Below, one piece after another: positions 29,809-37,505 of a stretch of 64,000 nt of DNA. The position numbers and the translations under genes were made by a program. Below the pieces are notes generated by a model. That model was given only the letters and a program-made list of their open reading frames with translations, searched no databases and had not been told where the DNA came from. The stretch is from Chitinophagaceae bacterium. GTDB taxonomy: Bacteria > Bacteroidota > Bacteroidia > Chitinophagales > Chitinophagaceae. The stretch spans positions 310,001 through 374,000 of the forward strand of contig JADJTY010000003.1 of NCBI GenBank assembly GCA_016710935.1, given 5' to 3'. Position 1 is the first letter of the stretch, and each line of letters opens with the position of its first letter.

Positions 29809-30024
29809 ATGAACAAGAGTGGAAAAATACTGGTTGCTGTTGCTGCAGGAATTGCGGCAGGCGCTGTGCTGGGCATTTTATTTGCTCCTGATAAAGGCTC
29901 TGAGACCCGTAAAAAATTAAATAAAAAAGGCAAAAAAATTGCTGAGGATGTAAAAGATAAGATCAACGGGTTTAAAGAAGAATTTGAAAAGAAAGTGAAG
30001 GAAGCCGGTGAAGGATTTGCTTAA
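29809..30024 (+). CDS. YtxH domain-containing protein
   Basis: A 71-residue protein with one N-terminal membrane helix (ILVAVAAGIAAGAVLGILFA), the family's PDKGSETRKKL turn and a charged amphipathic helix (EEFEKKVKEAGEGFA). YtxH proteins are small stress-induced membrane proteins of unknown mechanism. It is first in a three-gene set with the two downstream small genes, separated by 47 bases. Confidence 0.85.
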   Translation: MNKSGKILVAVAAGIAAGAVLGILFAPDKGSETRKKLNKKGKKIAEDVKDKINGFKEEFEKKVKEAGEGFA

Positions 30025-30071
30025 TGATACCCACGCGTTTTTTTAAGTAATTGATTAGTAAAACAATCAAC

Positions 30072-30431
30072 ATGGAAAAAGCATTTGCCAAAGTGGAAGA
30101 ACTGGCGGATAACATGAAGGAATATGTTAACACCCGGATAGACGCAGTTAAATTAAATGCTGCTGAAAGAAGTTCGTCCATCATAGCCAACATAGTTGCA
30201 GGAGTGATAGTTATGGCTGTTTTCATGTTGTTTTTTCTTTTTTGCAGTATCGCCCTGGCATTTGGCCTGGGCGAATGGATAGGGAAGACCTGGGCCGGTT
30301 TTTTAATAGTAGCCGGGTTATACCTCATTATTGGAATAGTAGTATGGACAGCCCGTGTAAAGATCATACAACTGCCGGTTATGAATGCATTGATAAAGCA
30401 ATTATTCAGAGAAGATGAGGAAGAAGATTAA
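30072..30431 (+). CDS. phage-holin-superfamily-like (DUF1469 type) membrane protein
   Basis: The 119-residue product begins MEKAFAKVEELADNMKEYV. An amphipathic N-terminal helix is followed by two membrane helices (IIANIVAGVIVMAVFMLFFL and WAGFLIVAGLYLIIGIVVW) and an acidic tail. This fits the holin_3_6/YqjE-like family, found with YtxH and YqjD-like proteins in stress operons. The upstream in-frame start at 30051 is less likely than ATG 30072. It overlaps the next gene by 17 bases, indicating translational coupling. Confidence 0.75.
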   Translation: MEKAFAKVEELADNMKEYVNTRIDAVKLNAAERSSSIIANIVAGVIVMAVFMLFFLFCSIALAFGLGEWIGKTWAGFLIVAGLYLIIGIVVWTARVKIIQLPVMNALIKQLFREDEEED

Positions 30432-30723
30432 AAGTTTAAAACAATTGCAGGCAGAAAAATTACTGCTGAAGCAACGCAGGGAAGCGTTGGAGGATAAAAT
30501 GCGCGGTAACTGGAATGAATTGAAAGAAAGCATGAAGCCGCTGAATATTGCTAAGAATGCACTGGGTACTGTTTTAAAAGTTGGTGCAGCAACTACCCTC
30601 AATGGAAAAGGTATGGTTAAAAATGCGGTTACCTATGGAGTAACCCTGCTGGCAAATAAATTTATTGATAAATGGAGTAACCGTTCTAAAAAAAAGGCAT
30701 CACCGGACGAAATAAACGAATAA
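30415..30723 (+). CDS. hypothetical basic protein, third gene of the YtxH operon
   Basis: Not recognised as a named family. The 102 residues comprise a basic helical N-terminus (KQLQAEKLLLKQRREALEDK), a middle with small residues (VLKVGAATTLNGKGMVKNAV) that could associate with membrane, and a lysine-rich tail. The overlap with the previous gene and conserved order suggest it works with the YtxH/holin-like proteins at the envelope. Confidence 0.6.
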   Translation: MRKKIKSLKQLQAEKLLLKQRREALEDKMRGNWNELKESMKPLNIAKNALGTVLKVGAATTLNGKGMVKNAVTYGVTLLANKFIDKWSNRSKKKASPDEINE

Positions 30724-30732
30724 CCGTTACCG

Positions 30733-32277
30733 TTATTTAAATTTCCTGTATACATCTTCATAAAAAAGTAACCGGCCTGCACTATCTATGCCTGCAGGAT
30801 TGTACCATACGATTACGGGCATATGTTCAGTGGCGTGCACCATAATGGGCGACTGGTTCTTTAAACAGCCTTTTTGATCCAGCGTGTCTATAGCTATGCT
30901 GTTGTTTTTTAAAAGCAGGTGCCCCATTTCCATGGGCTTTTGCATACGCATGCAGCCATGGCTGAGGTATCGTCTTAAATAACTGAAATATTTTTTTCCA
31001 TTGGTATCGTGCAGGTAAACTCCAAACGGGTTTTTAAAATTCAGCTTTAATAAACCCAATGCGTTGTCACAACCGGTACTCTGGCGTATTAAATAAGGAA
31101 AATAAGAAGGGCTGAGCGAATTCCAGTTAACAGCATAGGGGTCCATGATTTTGCCGGCAGTATTCAATACCTGGTAATTGCCGGTATTGATATAGCCCGG
31201 ATTCCTTTTCAGGATGGGCAATATCTCTTTGGTGGCAATACTGTAAGGTACATGCCAGTAAGGATACAGCACCACTTCATCAACCGTACTTATTAAGGTG
31301 GGCGTAGGGGTAGATTTTTTACCAACCACCACCCGCATTTCCAGCAATACGTTGTTTTTATCGTACACTTTTAGATAGGCAGCGGGAATATTAACCGTTA
31401 TTACAGGTTGAATCTGTACGATGCAATTTAGCCAACGGTAATAATTGAGTGATGTGGAAACCTGCTCAACCCGTGCAGTTAATCTGGTATTCAGTTCCCG
31501 CAAGGTAGCTGCACCAAGTAAACCATTTGGCAGCAGGTTACATTGAATCTGTGCTTCTTTTACCTTTTGTTTCAACAGGCTGTCGGGTAAATTATTTGAT
31601 GCGTTATCAATTATACCCAATTGGTAAAGTTTTTTAACCAGGGGCTGGTTAGCGATACTCACTTTGTTTGAAGCAATGACAACTTCGGAAAATCCCGGGT
31701 CCTTTATGATGCTGTTAAACCAGCGTAACTTGTTTTCCAGTATAGCAATTTCAGGTAAAGTGCCGCTGATCTGTGCAACCAGCAGGGGCAGAGCCTTTGC
31801 AGCCAAAGAACCGGCCAGTAAGGCCGGGATGTTATGGCATGCCGGCATGTATTGAAGCCCGTTATAGCCAAAGGAAGGCTTTGTATTACCGTAGGCCAGA
31901 TCGGTGTAAAACTGTATGGCAGTTTCCGTGAATTTAATTTCTGCCTCCAGCGAATCATCACTATACTGAAGTTGTATTTTTTTATCGCGGAAAGATCGTA
32001 CAAAAGGGAAATTGTACTCTTTCTCCTGTAATCCCAGTGCGGGCGAAGTATTCAGCATGTCTAAAAAATATACCAGGTTAGGGGTATTGTGCTGCCCAAT
32101 CCATGCTGTGTTATAATGTAATGCGGTATAAAATTCCTGTATTTTTTTGTTTGCAGCAAACCTGCTCCCGGTAATGAATTTGCGCAGGCTGTCGGGATGG
32201 ATCTGTGCGCCTGAAGTATAATGTAGTAAACAGGTTAACAGGATAACCGGTACATATTTCAGGTAAATAGTTTTCAC
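30733..32277 (-). CDS. L,D-transpeptidase, YcbB-like
   Basis: A 514-residue exported enzyme predicted to make 3-3 (L,D) peptidoglycan cross-links or attach proteins. After a signal segment (about residues 1-22) comes the helical scaffolding region of the YcbB family, then the YkuD catalytic domain from about residue 300 (VVVGKKSTPTPTLISTVDEV) with the active-site motif GVYLHDTN...RRYLSHGCMRM. The start is GTG 32277. It begins two bases after the stop of the upstream coiled-coil gene, so the two are probably one transcript. A homologue lies at 52538-54241. Confidence 0.85.
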   Translation of the reverse strand: MKTIYLKYVPVILLTCLLHYTSGAQIHPDSLRKFITGSRFAANKKIQEFYTALHYNTAWIGQHNTPNLVYFLDMLNTSPALGLQEKEYNFPFVRSFRDKKIQLQYSDDSLEAEIKFTETAIQFYTDLAYGNTKPSFGYNGLQYMPACHNIPALLAGSLAAKALPLLVAQISGTLPEIAILENKLRWFNSIIKDPGFSEVVIASNKVSIANQPLVKKLYQLGIIDNASNNLPDSLLKQKVKEAQIQCNLLPNGLLGAATLRELNTRLTARVEQVSTSLNYYRWLNCIVQIQPVITVNIPAAYLKVYDKNNVLLEMRVVVGKKSTPTPTLISTVDEVVLYPYWHVPYSIATKEILPILKRNPGYINTGNYQVLNTAGKIMDPYAVNWNSLSPSYFPYLIRQSTGCDNALGLLKLNFKNPFGVYLHDTNGKKYFSYLRRYLSHGCMRMQKPMEMGHLLLKNNSIAIDTLDQKGCLKNQSPIMVHATEHMPVIVWYNPAGIDSAGRLLFYEDVYRKFK

Positions 32278-32279
32278 AG

Positions 32280-32660
32280 CTATAAAATATTAGTAGAGAG
32301 AAATCTATGAAAGTCTGCTTTTAATTTGCTGAACTGTTTTTCTGTATTAATGATATTCTTGTGCAGTCTTTTTATTTTTGTCTTTATTTTTTTGAAGATC
32401 TTTTCGTCTTTAAAGATCTCGGCAACAGGTATTGCATCCAGTTCCATTACTTCACCTCTGAGCACTTCAACCAGGTGGTCTTTCCTGATGAACCGGGTTT
32501 GAAATCCATCTACTTCTTCCAGTAAATAGGTGTCAAATTTTTCTTTAAGGATTTCAGACAGCCTGTTTTTCATCTGTATATTTTCTTCAGTCAGGTAATC
32601 CAGGAATCTCTTCCAGGAATTGATTTCGTATTGTAGTTGCTTTATTTTGAGATGAGGCAT
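32280..32660 (-). CDS. hypothetical coiled-coil protein
   Basis: 126 residues, almost entirely helical and charged (EENIQMKNRLSEILKEKF, KKIKTKIKRLHKNIINTEKQ). No signal peptide, so cytoplasmic. No known family is recognised. It is upstream of, and nearly touching, the L,D-transpeptidase gene. An inverted repeat at 32767-32786 lies about 107 bases upstream of its start. Confidence 0.6.
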   Translation of the reverse strand: MPHLKIKQLQYEINSWKRFLDYLTEENIQMKNRLSEILKEKFDTYLLEEVDGFQTRFIRKDHLVEVLRGEVMELDAIPVAEIFKDEKIFKKIKTKIKRLHKNIINTEKQFSKLKADFHRFLSTNIL

Positions 32661-32766
32661 TGTAGGTATTATTTATTGCGACCGGTTACAGGTGGGATCG
32701 CATGTTGTTAAAATATCCGTTTTTACTATAAAGGTATACAGTACAGTTTGCCGCATTTATAACCTG

Positions 32767-32786
32767 TGTCAGTAATAAAACTGACA
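32767..32786. promoter_or_regulatory. perfect inverted repeat TGTCAGT-N6-ACTGACA, candidate operator
   Basis: Seven-base perfect arms with a six-base AT spacer, 107-126 bases ahead of the coiled-coil/L,D-transpeptidase operon. A similar sequence (TGTCAG...TGATAAAACT) lies at 33420-33440, 105-125 bases ahead of hsp20. The binding protein is unknown. Confidence 0.4.
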
Positions 32787-32813
32787 GTAGTCAATAAAAT
32801 GCCGAAGGGTATA

Positions 32814-32846
32814 ATAGAAAAGCCCCTGCATATTTTGCAGGGGCCT
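32814..32846 (-). terminator. terminator of the hsp20 gene
   Basis: On the minus strand GCCCCTGC, an AAAATAT loop and GCAGGGGC form a perfect 8-bp stem, followed by TTTTCT. It lies 20 bases after the hsp20 stop codon. Confidence 0.85.
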
Positions 32847-32865
32847 TAAACCAAGCAGTTGCGGC

Positions 32866-33315
32866 TTATTTAACAGCTATTTTTTTAGTGGTAAGCTTTG
32901 TAGCTGCTTCTTTGCGTGGCAAAGAAATTTTTAAAATGCCATTGTCGTACTTTGCATTTATCTTTTCCCTGTTGATCTCTTCGGGAAGTGTAAAACTGCG
33001 GCTGAAAGATGAATAGTTATACTCTTTGCGGGTGAATTTTTTATCTTCTTCCTCTTTTTTTTCTTCTTTTTCAGAGCTGATGGTCAGCATGTTTCCTGCT
33101 ACATCAATCTTAAAATCATCTTTTTTCATTCCGGGTACCGCAAGCGATACTTCATATTCATCTTTGTGTTCAGTAATGTTTACAGCAGGTATATTCATGG
33201 CAGTACCCCATAAGTTGCTGTTACCATTATCAAACCATTCATTCCATGGCTTAAAATAGTCATCAAATACAAAGGGCATTCTTTCTATTCCTTTATTTAC
33301 TGTTAGCGTTCCCAT
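32866..33315 (-). CDS. Hsp20/alpha-crystallin small heat-shock protein
   Basis: A 149-residue ATP-independent holdase. The alpha-crystallin domain runs from about residue 43 (VNITEHKDEYEVSLAVPGM) through MLTISSEKEE to the conserved ANGILKI equivalent YDNGILKISLP, and the C-terminal tail ends KKIAVK. A strong AGGAGG site precedes ATG 33315, and a promoter of CTTG-N21-TAATTTTG form lies at 33359-33391. It is a monocistronic unit with its own terminator, and belongs functionally with the UspA/PfkB stress cluster. Confidence 0.93.
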   Translation of the reverse strand: MGTLTVNKGIERMPFVFDDYFKPWNEWFDNGNSNLWGTAMNIPAVNITEHKDEYEVSLAVPGMKKDDFKIDVAGNMLTISSEKEEKKEEEDKKFTRKEYNYSSFSRSFTLPEEINREKINAKYDNGILKISLPRKEAATKLTTKKIAVK

Positions 33316-33358
33316 AATAACCTCCTTTTTTTTAAGTTTAAAAATATGGTTTACATAA

Positions 33359-33391
33359 CAAAATTAGTAACGGGAACTCCCTCTATTCAAG
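33359..33391 (-). promoter_or_regulatory. hsp20 promoter
   Basis: On the minus strand, CTTG (33391-33388), 21 bases, then TAATTTTG (33366-33359), close to the Bacteroidota TTTG/TAnnTTTG consensus, about 44 bases before the start codon. Confidence 0.55.
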
Positions 33392-33419
33392 CATGGTAGT
33401 CAGTCAAAAAGATGAGTAT

Positions 33420-33440
33420 TGTCAGGCTGATAAAACTCAT
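33420..33440. promoter_or_regulatory. second candidate operator, upstream of hsp20
   Basis: TGTCAGGCTGATAAAACTCAT shares TGTCAG and a TRATAAAACT block with the palindrome at 32767-32786, with a two-base difference in spacing. Both are 105-126 bases upstream of a start codon. Confidence 0.35.
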
Positions 33441-33489
33441 GTATACTTGCCTGTTTACCGGAGTTTGAAGGATTTAAACCAACAACGGC

Positions 33490-34680
33490 TTACCTCCTTT
33501 CCTTTAGGTTGAAGGTTACTATGAACAGCATGAAACGGATTATTTCATAAGCACTCCAGCGAATGAATTGTTTAAAGATGTTGGTACTTTGTTTGTGCTG
33601 CTTTTCAGTAATGGCAATAGAATCAGTATCTATTATTGTTTTCATGATCTGCTCCATTTGTTTTGCAAGGCCGGGATTGTACACATCAATATTTAATTCA
33701 ACACTGGCATGGGCGCTCAGGTTATTGATATTGTACGATCCGATGGTCATCCACTCGCTGTCACAAACAGAAACCTTGGCATGTAAAATGGTGGGCTGGT
33801 ATTCAAACAGTTCAATTTTATTTCTCAGCAACCAGTCGTACATCCAGCGTTCGGCATATTTAGAAAGCATTACATCAGAAGTGCCTGCCGTGATCACCTG
33901 AATCTTTACCCCACGCATGGCCGCATTTTTTAATGCACGCCTGATCGCTTTCCCCGGTAAAAAATAACTGCACATAATAGTTATGTGTGATTTTGCATGC
34001 CGGAACATATCTATATAAGTTGCTGAAATTTCATTTTTCCGCTTTATCCAGTCATTCCTCCGCATCACCAGTTTGCTCAGTTCTGCATCTTTAAAATCAA
34101 AGGCAGGTTTCATGTCGTCACAGGGGGTGGGTCCCATTTTTAGAGGAAAACCGTTCCATGCTTTCCAGCATAATATACAAAGGTCTTTTGCTATTTCTCC
34201 TTCTGTGTAGAGGGCAAAATCTGTCCAGGCGGGATATTGGGGCAGATCATTGTAGCGGTCAGCAATATTAATACCGCCTGTCAGTGCAAACCTGGCATCC
34301 GCAACAAAAACCTTGTGATGCATGCGCCTGCCAAAATAAAATTGTTTGCTTTTGAAGAAGGGTTCAAAAAATCTAAATTGAACACCAGTATGTACTAAAT
34401 CTGTTATAAATTTTTTCGACATTCCCTGCGAAGCATAGCCATCTGCCATCAGAAAAACGGATACATTTCTTTTGGCTGCATTCTTTAATGCTTCTGCCAC
34501 CATGGTTCCGGTTAAGTCATCATTAAATATATAAGTTTGCAGATGAATACTTTCCGTGGCCTGGTTGATCAGGTTGATCAGCAGGTCAAAATATGCTGTT
34601 CCTCCACGTACAAGTTTTGCCTTATTCAGGTTGCGGTAAGTGGTTGTATTTTTTTTTCGACGTACCAGTAGTTTATTCAT
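33490..34680 (-). CDS. cls: cardiolipin synthase (phospholipase D superfamily)
   Basis: Joins phosphatidyl groups to make cardiolipin at the membrane. Two HKD catalytic motifs are present: MHHKVFVADARFALTGGINIA and LHAKVSVCDSEWMTIGSYN. There are no N-terminal membrane helices; instead a basic start (MNKLLVRRKKN) resembles ClsB-type soluble or peripheral enzymes, with a hydrophobic C-terminal end (YEIIRFMLFIVTFNL). ATG 34680 is chosen over TTG 34695. Its place beside Hsp20 and L,D-transpeptidases fits envelope remodelling under stress. Confidence 0.85.
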   Translation of the reverse strand: MNKLLVRRKKNTTTYRNLNKAKLVRGGTAYFDLLINLINQATESIHLQTYIFNDDLTGTMVAEALKNAAKRNVSVFLMADGYASQGMSKKFITDLVHTGVQFRFFEPFFKSKQFYFGRRMHHKVFVADARFALTGGINIADRYNDLPQYPAWTDFALYTEGEIAKDLCILCWKAWNGFPLKMGPTPCDDMKPAFDFKDAELSKLVMRRNDWIKRKNEISATYIDMFRHAKSHITIMCSYFLPGKAIRRALKNAAMRGVKIQVITAGTSDVMLSKYAERWMYDWLLRNKIELFEYQPTILHAKVSVCDSEWMTIGSYNINNLSAHASVELNIDVYNPGLAKQMEQIMKTIIDTDSIAITEKQHKQSTNIFKQFIRWSAYEIIRFMLFIVTFNLKERR

Positions 34681-34695
34681 GCTTTCAGGTTGCAA

Positions 34696-35040
34696 TATAT
34701 TAAATTATAATGCCTGGTTATTTTTTTTGCTCTCACATGATATCAGAAAAGCGGTATTAATACAATTTTTGTTATGTTAAAGGGTTATTAATTTAGGTTT
34801 GGGGGTAAGTATTTTACAAGTTATTCATTTAATTTTGCAACATGATCCGGTATTCGTTCAAGCAGTTTATTTAAACTATCATTCTTTTCAATCCCAACCA
34901 CTGTTCATTCTGGATTAGATTAACAGATCGTCATTGCGATTTGTCAGGTATATATTCTGTGGGTTCCATAGAATTGGCCAGGGCTACCGTTTTGTAATGT
35001 TGAGGAGGAATTAATTAACAAATAAACAAAAAAAGATACT
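34696..35040. other. intergenic gap between divergent cls and L,D-transpeptidase genes
   Basis: AT-rich. A TAATTTTG box at 34830-34837 could be a promoter toward the right. A TGTCAGGTATATATTCTG stretch at 34942 is a weak match to the candidate stress operator. AGGAGG near 35002 is too far from ATG 35041 to be its ribosome site. No gene is seen. Confidence 0.35.
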
Positions 35041-35847
35041 ATGAAAATAATATCAGCTTACATGCACCATGAGAGTGGCAGACTGGGAAAAGCCTCTTTA
35101 GCTTTCCTGGTTATTCTTTTTGCTATATTTCTGCATATGCCTTTTGTTTTTGCTGCAGGTAAAGCAAAGATTGAGTTGGACCTGATACATGCTGTTACAA
35201 AAGTGCCGCTGGCTTCAAACGCGTTATCTGCCACAAATAAATTTGATGAAAATACCATCGCACTTGCTTACGAAAGTATGGAGCTTGATAAAATGGGATT
35301 ATCTGAACAGGCATTTAATTATGCCATGAAGGGATTTAATTACCTGGTAGAGCAGGGTAAACTGGAAAAAGACAATATTATTTCTATTGTTGATTTTACG
35401 CAGCCTTCTTCCAAAAAAAGATTATTTGTAATTGACCTGGATGATTTCAGGGTTTTGTATAATACCTATGTTGCACACGGTGTTAACTCCGGAAAAGAGT
35501 ATGCCAACCAATTCTCTAATACACCCTCCAGCTACAAAAGCAGTTTAGGGTTTTATCAAACCCTGGGTACTTATATTGGCGGACACGGTTATTCATTAAG
35601 GCTTGATGGCCTGGAAAAAGGGATCAATGATAATGCCAATAGTCGTGCTATCGTTATTCATGCGGCTGACTATGTTAATGAATCATTCATCAGGTCGCAG
35701 GGTTATATCGGCCGCAGCTGGGGTTGCCCGGCACTGCCCGAAAAATTGCACAAGCCCATTATTGATAAGATTAAAAACGGCAGCTGTTTGTTTATTTACA
35801 GTACAAACGATGCTTACCTGCAAAAATCGAAGATCATTAACGCTTAG
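35041..35847 (+). CDS. murein L,D-transpeptidase catalytic domain protein (YkuD_2 type)
   Basis: The 268-residue product has a basic N-terminus, a membrane/signal segment (LAFLVILFAIFLHMPFVFA) and a C-terminal catalytic domain with YIGGHGYSLRLDGLEKGIND, AIVIHAADYV and the nucleophile region GYIGRSWGCPALP. This matches the short YkuD_2-like family in which Cys sits in a SxGCP motif. Probably acts on peptidoglycan in the periplasm. It is followed by an 85-base inverted repeat. Confidence 0.85.
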   Translation: MKIISAYMHHESGRLGKASLAFLVILFAIFLHMPFVFAAGKAKIELDLIHAVTKVPLASNALSATNKFDENTIALAYESMELDKMGLSEQAFNYAMKGFNYLVEQGKLEKDNIISIVDFTQPSSKKRLFVIDLDDFRVLYNTYVAHGVNSGKEYANQFSNTPSSYKSSLGFYQTLGTYIGGHGYSLRLDGLEKGINDNANSRAIVIHAADYVNESFIRSQGYIGRSWGCPALPEKLHKPIIDKIKNGSCLFIYSTNDAYLQKSKIINA

Positions 35848-35855
35848 TTTAAAGC

Positions 35856-35940
35856 TGAACCACATAGTACATAGTTCACTATAGAAAAAGTCACATAGAA
35901 TTCTATGTGACTTTTTCTATGTTTCTATATATGTGGTTCA
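35856..35940. repeat. 85-base inverted repeat containing a perfect 40-base palindrome
   Basis: Outer arms TGAACCACATA (35856-35866) and TATGTGGTTCA (35930-35940) enclose 35881-35920, whose two 20-base halves are exact complements (half ends ATAGAAAAAG and TTCTATGTGA). It lies between converging genes and may act as a two-way terminator. The CATAG/TTCA wording resembles the repeat at 39.86 kb. Confidence 0.85.
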
Positions 35941-35964
35941 AAAATTCCGAAGTTAAAAATTCTC

Positions 35965-37401
35965 TTACAACATTTTTTTGATCAGTTTCCCCAGCATCAT
36001 CAAACCATAGTCCACATCCTCATTAAAAGGTTTGCCAAAACTGATGCGTATACAGTTTGAATAATTATTGCCGGCCGAAAATATTTTACCGGGTACTATG
36101 GAAATATGATGCTTCATGGCTTCGGTACGCAGTTTAAACGCATTTATTTTTTTATCCAACTCTAACCAAAGTATAAAACCCCCATGTGGCCTTGATACTT
36201 TGGTATCGGCCGGGAAATATTTTATAATAGCCTGCACATAACGCAAACTCTGTGTATGTAAGGCTTTCCGGATATTTTTTAAATGAAATTCGAACCGGCC
36301 ATGTTTTAAATAATGGGCCATAGCAGCCTGCGTAAGTGTAGGACTGCTGATATTCTGTATCCGTTTCAGTTGTTTAACAGCATCAAAAAATTTACCCGGA
36401 ATTACCCAGCCGATACGGTATCCCGGCGATAAAGATTTTGAGAAAGAGGAACAATGCATGACCAAACCTTTGGTATCGTAGTATTTGCAATTGCGGGGCC
36501 TTGTTTTTCCGAAATATAATTCGCCGTAAATATCATCTTCAATTAAAGGGATATGGTGTTTGGTAATCATTTCAACCAGTTTCTTCTTATTTTCATCGGG
36601 CATACAACAGCCCAAGGGATTATTAAAGTTGGGTACAAATACACAGGCTTTGATAGAAAATTTTTTGATCGCTTTTTCTAAATGATCCAGGTCTATACCG
36701 GTAAGCGGGTCTGTTGTGATCTCCACTACTTTCAGATCAAGGCTTTCAATTGCCTGCGTAATGCCAAAATAAGTGGGGCTTTCAACGGCTACGGTATCGC
36801 CGGGTTTTGTTACTGCTTTTAAACACAGGTTGATCGCTTCCAGGCAACCGGCTGTTATAATAATTTCATCCGGTTTTATATTGGCTCCCCAGTTAAAAGC
36901 CAGTTTGGAGATCTGTTTGCGCAGTTCCGGGTTGCCCAGGGTGTGTTCATAATCGAGGCAATTGTGTTGCGTATTACGCAAGGCATAGATGGCAGATTTG
37001 TTCAGCTTGGCAGCAGGCAATAAAGCAGCATCCGGAACAGCCAGTGCAAAATTGGTGATATTGGCAGCGGCGATATCACTATAAATAGATGCGATCATTT
37101 CTTTTACACTCACATCATGCGTTAAGGTTTCCTGTTTTACCTGGTTGGGCAGATCCGGAAAGTGTTTGTGGTTAAAACGTACATAGTAACCAGACTTGGG
37201 CCTCGACTCGATCAGGCCCCTTCCCTCCAGGTGGTAATATGCCTGGAATGCTGTGCCCATGCTGATTCCGTACTCATCGCTTAATACCCTTACCGAAGGC
37301 AGCTTATCACCAATACGCAGTACTTCTTCTGCGATCATCTTTTCCAGTCCATCTGCTACCTGTATGTACAGATGATCTTCTGAGTTAAATGTTTTTTTCA
37401 T
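35965..37401 (-). CDS. MocR-type (GntR/aminotransferase) transcriptional regulator
   Basis: Of 478 residues, the first 75 or so form a GntR winged helix (YIQVADGLEKMIAEEV, RIGDKLPSVRVLSDEYGIS, GTAFQAYYHLEGRGLIESRP). The rest is a fold-type I aminotransferase domain with the PLP-lysine segment SFSKSLSPGYRIGWV and a substrate-binding RISFGKP arginine. Such regulators use PLP and usually control a divergent gene, here ilvE. ATG 37401 is chosen over an in-frame TTG at 37425 because the residues before it are not part of the domain. This leaves a 104-base shared control region. Confidence 0.85.
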   Translation of the reverse strand: MKKTFNSEDHLYIQVADGLEKMIAEEVLRIGDKLPSVRVLSDEYGISMGTAFQAYYHLEGRGLIESRPKSGYYVRFNHKHFPDLPNQVKQETLTHDVSVKEMIASIYSDIAAANITNFALAVPDAALLPAAKLNKSAIYALRNTQHNCLDYEHTLGNPELRKQISKLAFNWGANIKPDEIIITAGCLEAINLCLKAVTKPGDTVAVESPTYFGITQAIESLDLKVVEITTDPLTGIDLDHLEKAIKKFSIKACVFVPNFNNPLGCCMPDENKKKLVEMITKHHIPLIEDDIYGELYFGKTRPRNCKYYDTKGLVMHCSSFSKSLSPGYRIGWVIPGKFFDAVKQLKRIQNISSPTLTQAAMAHYLKHGRFEFHLKNIRKALHTQSLRYVQAIIKYFPADTKVSRPHGGFILWLELDKKINAFKLRTEAMKHHISIVPGKIFSAGNNYSNCIRISFGKPFNEDVDYGLMMLGKLIKKML

Positions 37402-37505
37402 ATTGCCAGAATCTGATATAGTCAAAAATACTAAATCTGAATCTGTTTTATTTAATAAAAATGCACAAATTTTGTAGGGTCAAAAAAAATCTAAATAAAA
37501 TTTGT
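37402..37505. promoter_or_regulatory. shared MocR/ilvE control region with direct repeat
   Basis: TCAAAAATACTAAAT (37422-37436) recurs in the same orientation as TCAAAAAAAATCTAAAT (37480-37496), 58 bases apart. MocR dimers commonly bind such spaced direct repeats between the divergent promoters. Binding is inferred. Confidence 0.4.

Noticed and set aside
34842..34874. Ten-codon ORF right after a TAATTTTG box, as another leader peptide
   Set aside because: No codon bias for any amino acid and no terminator before the next gene.
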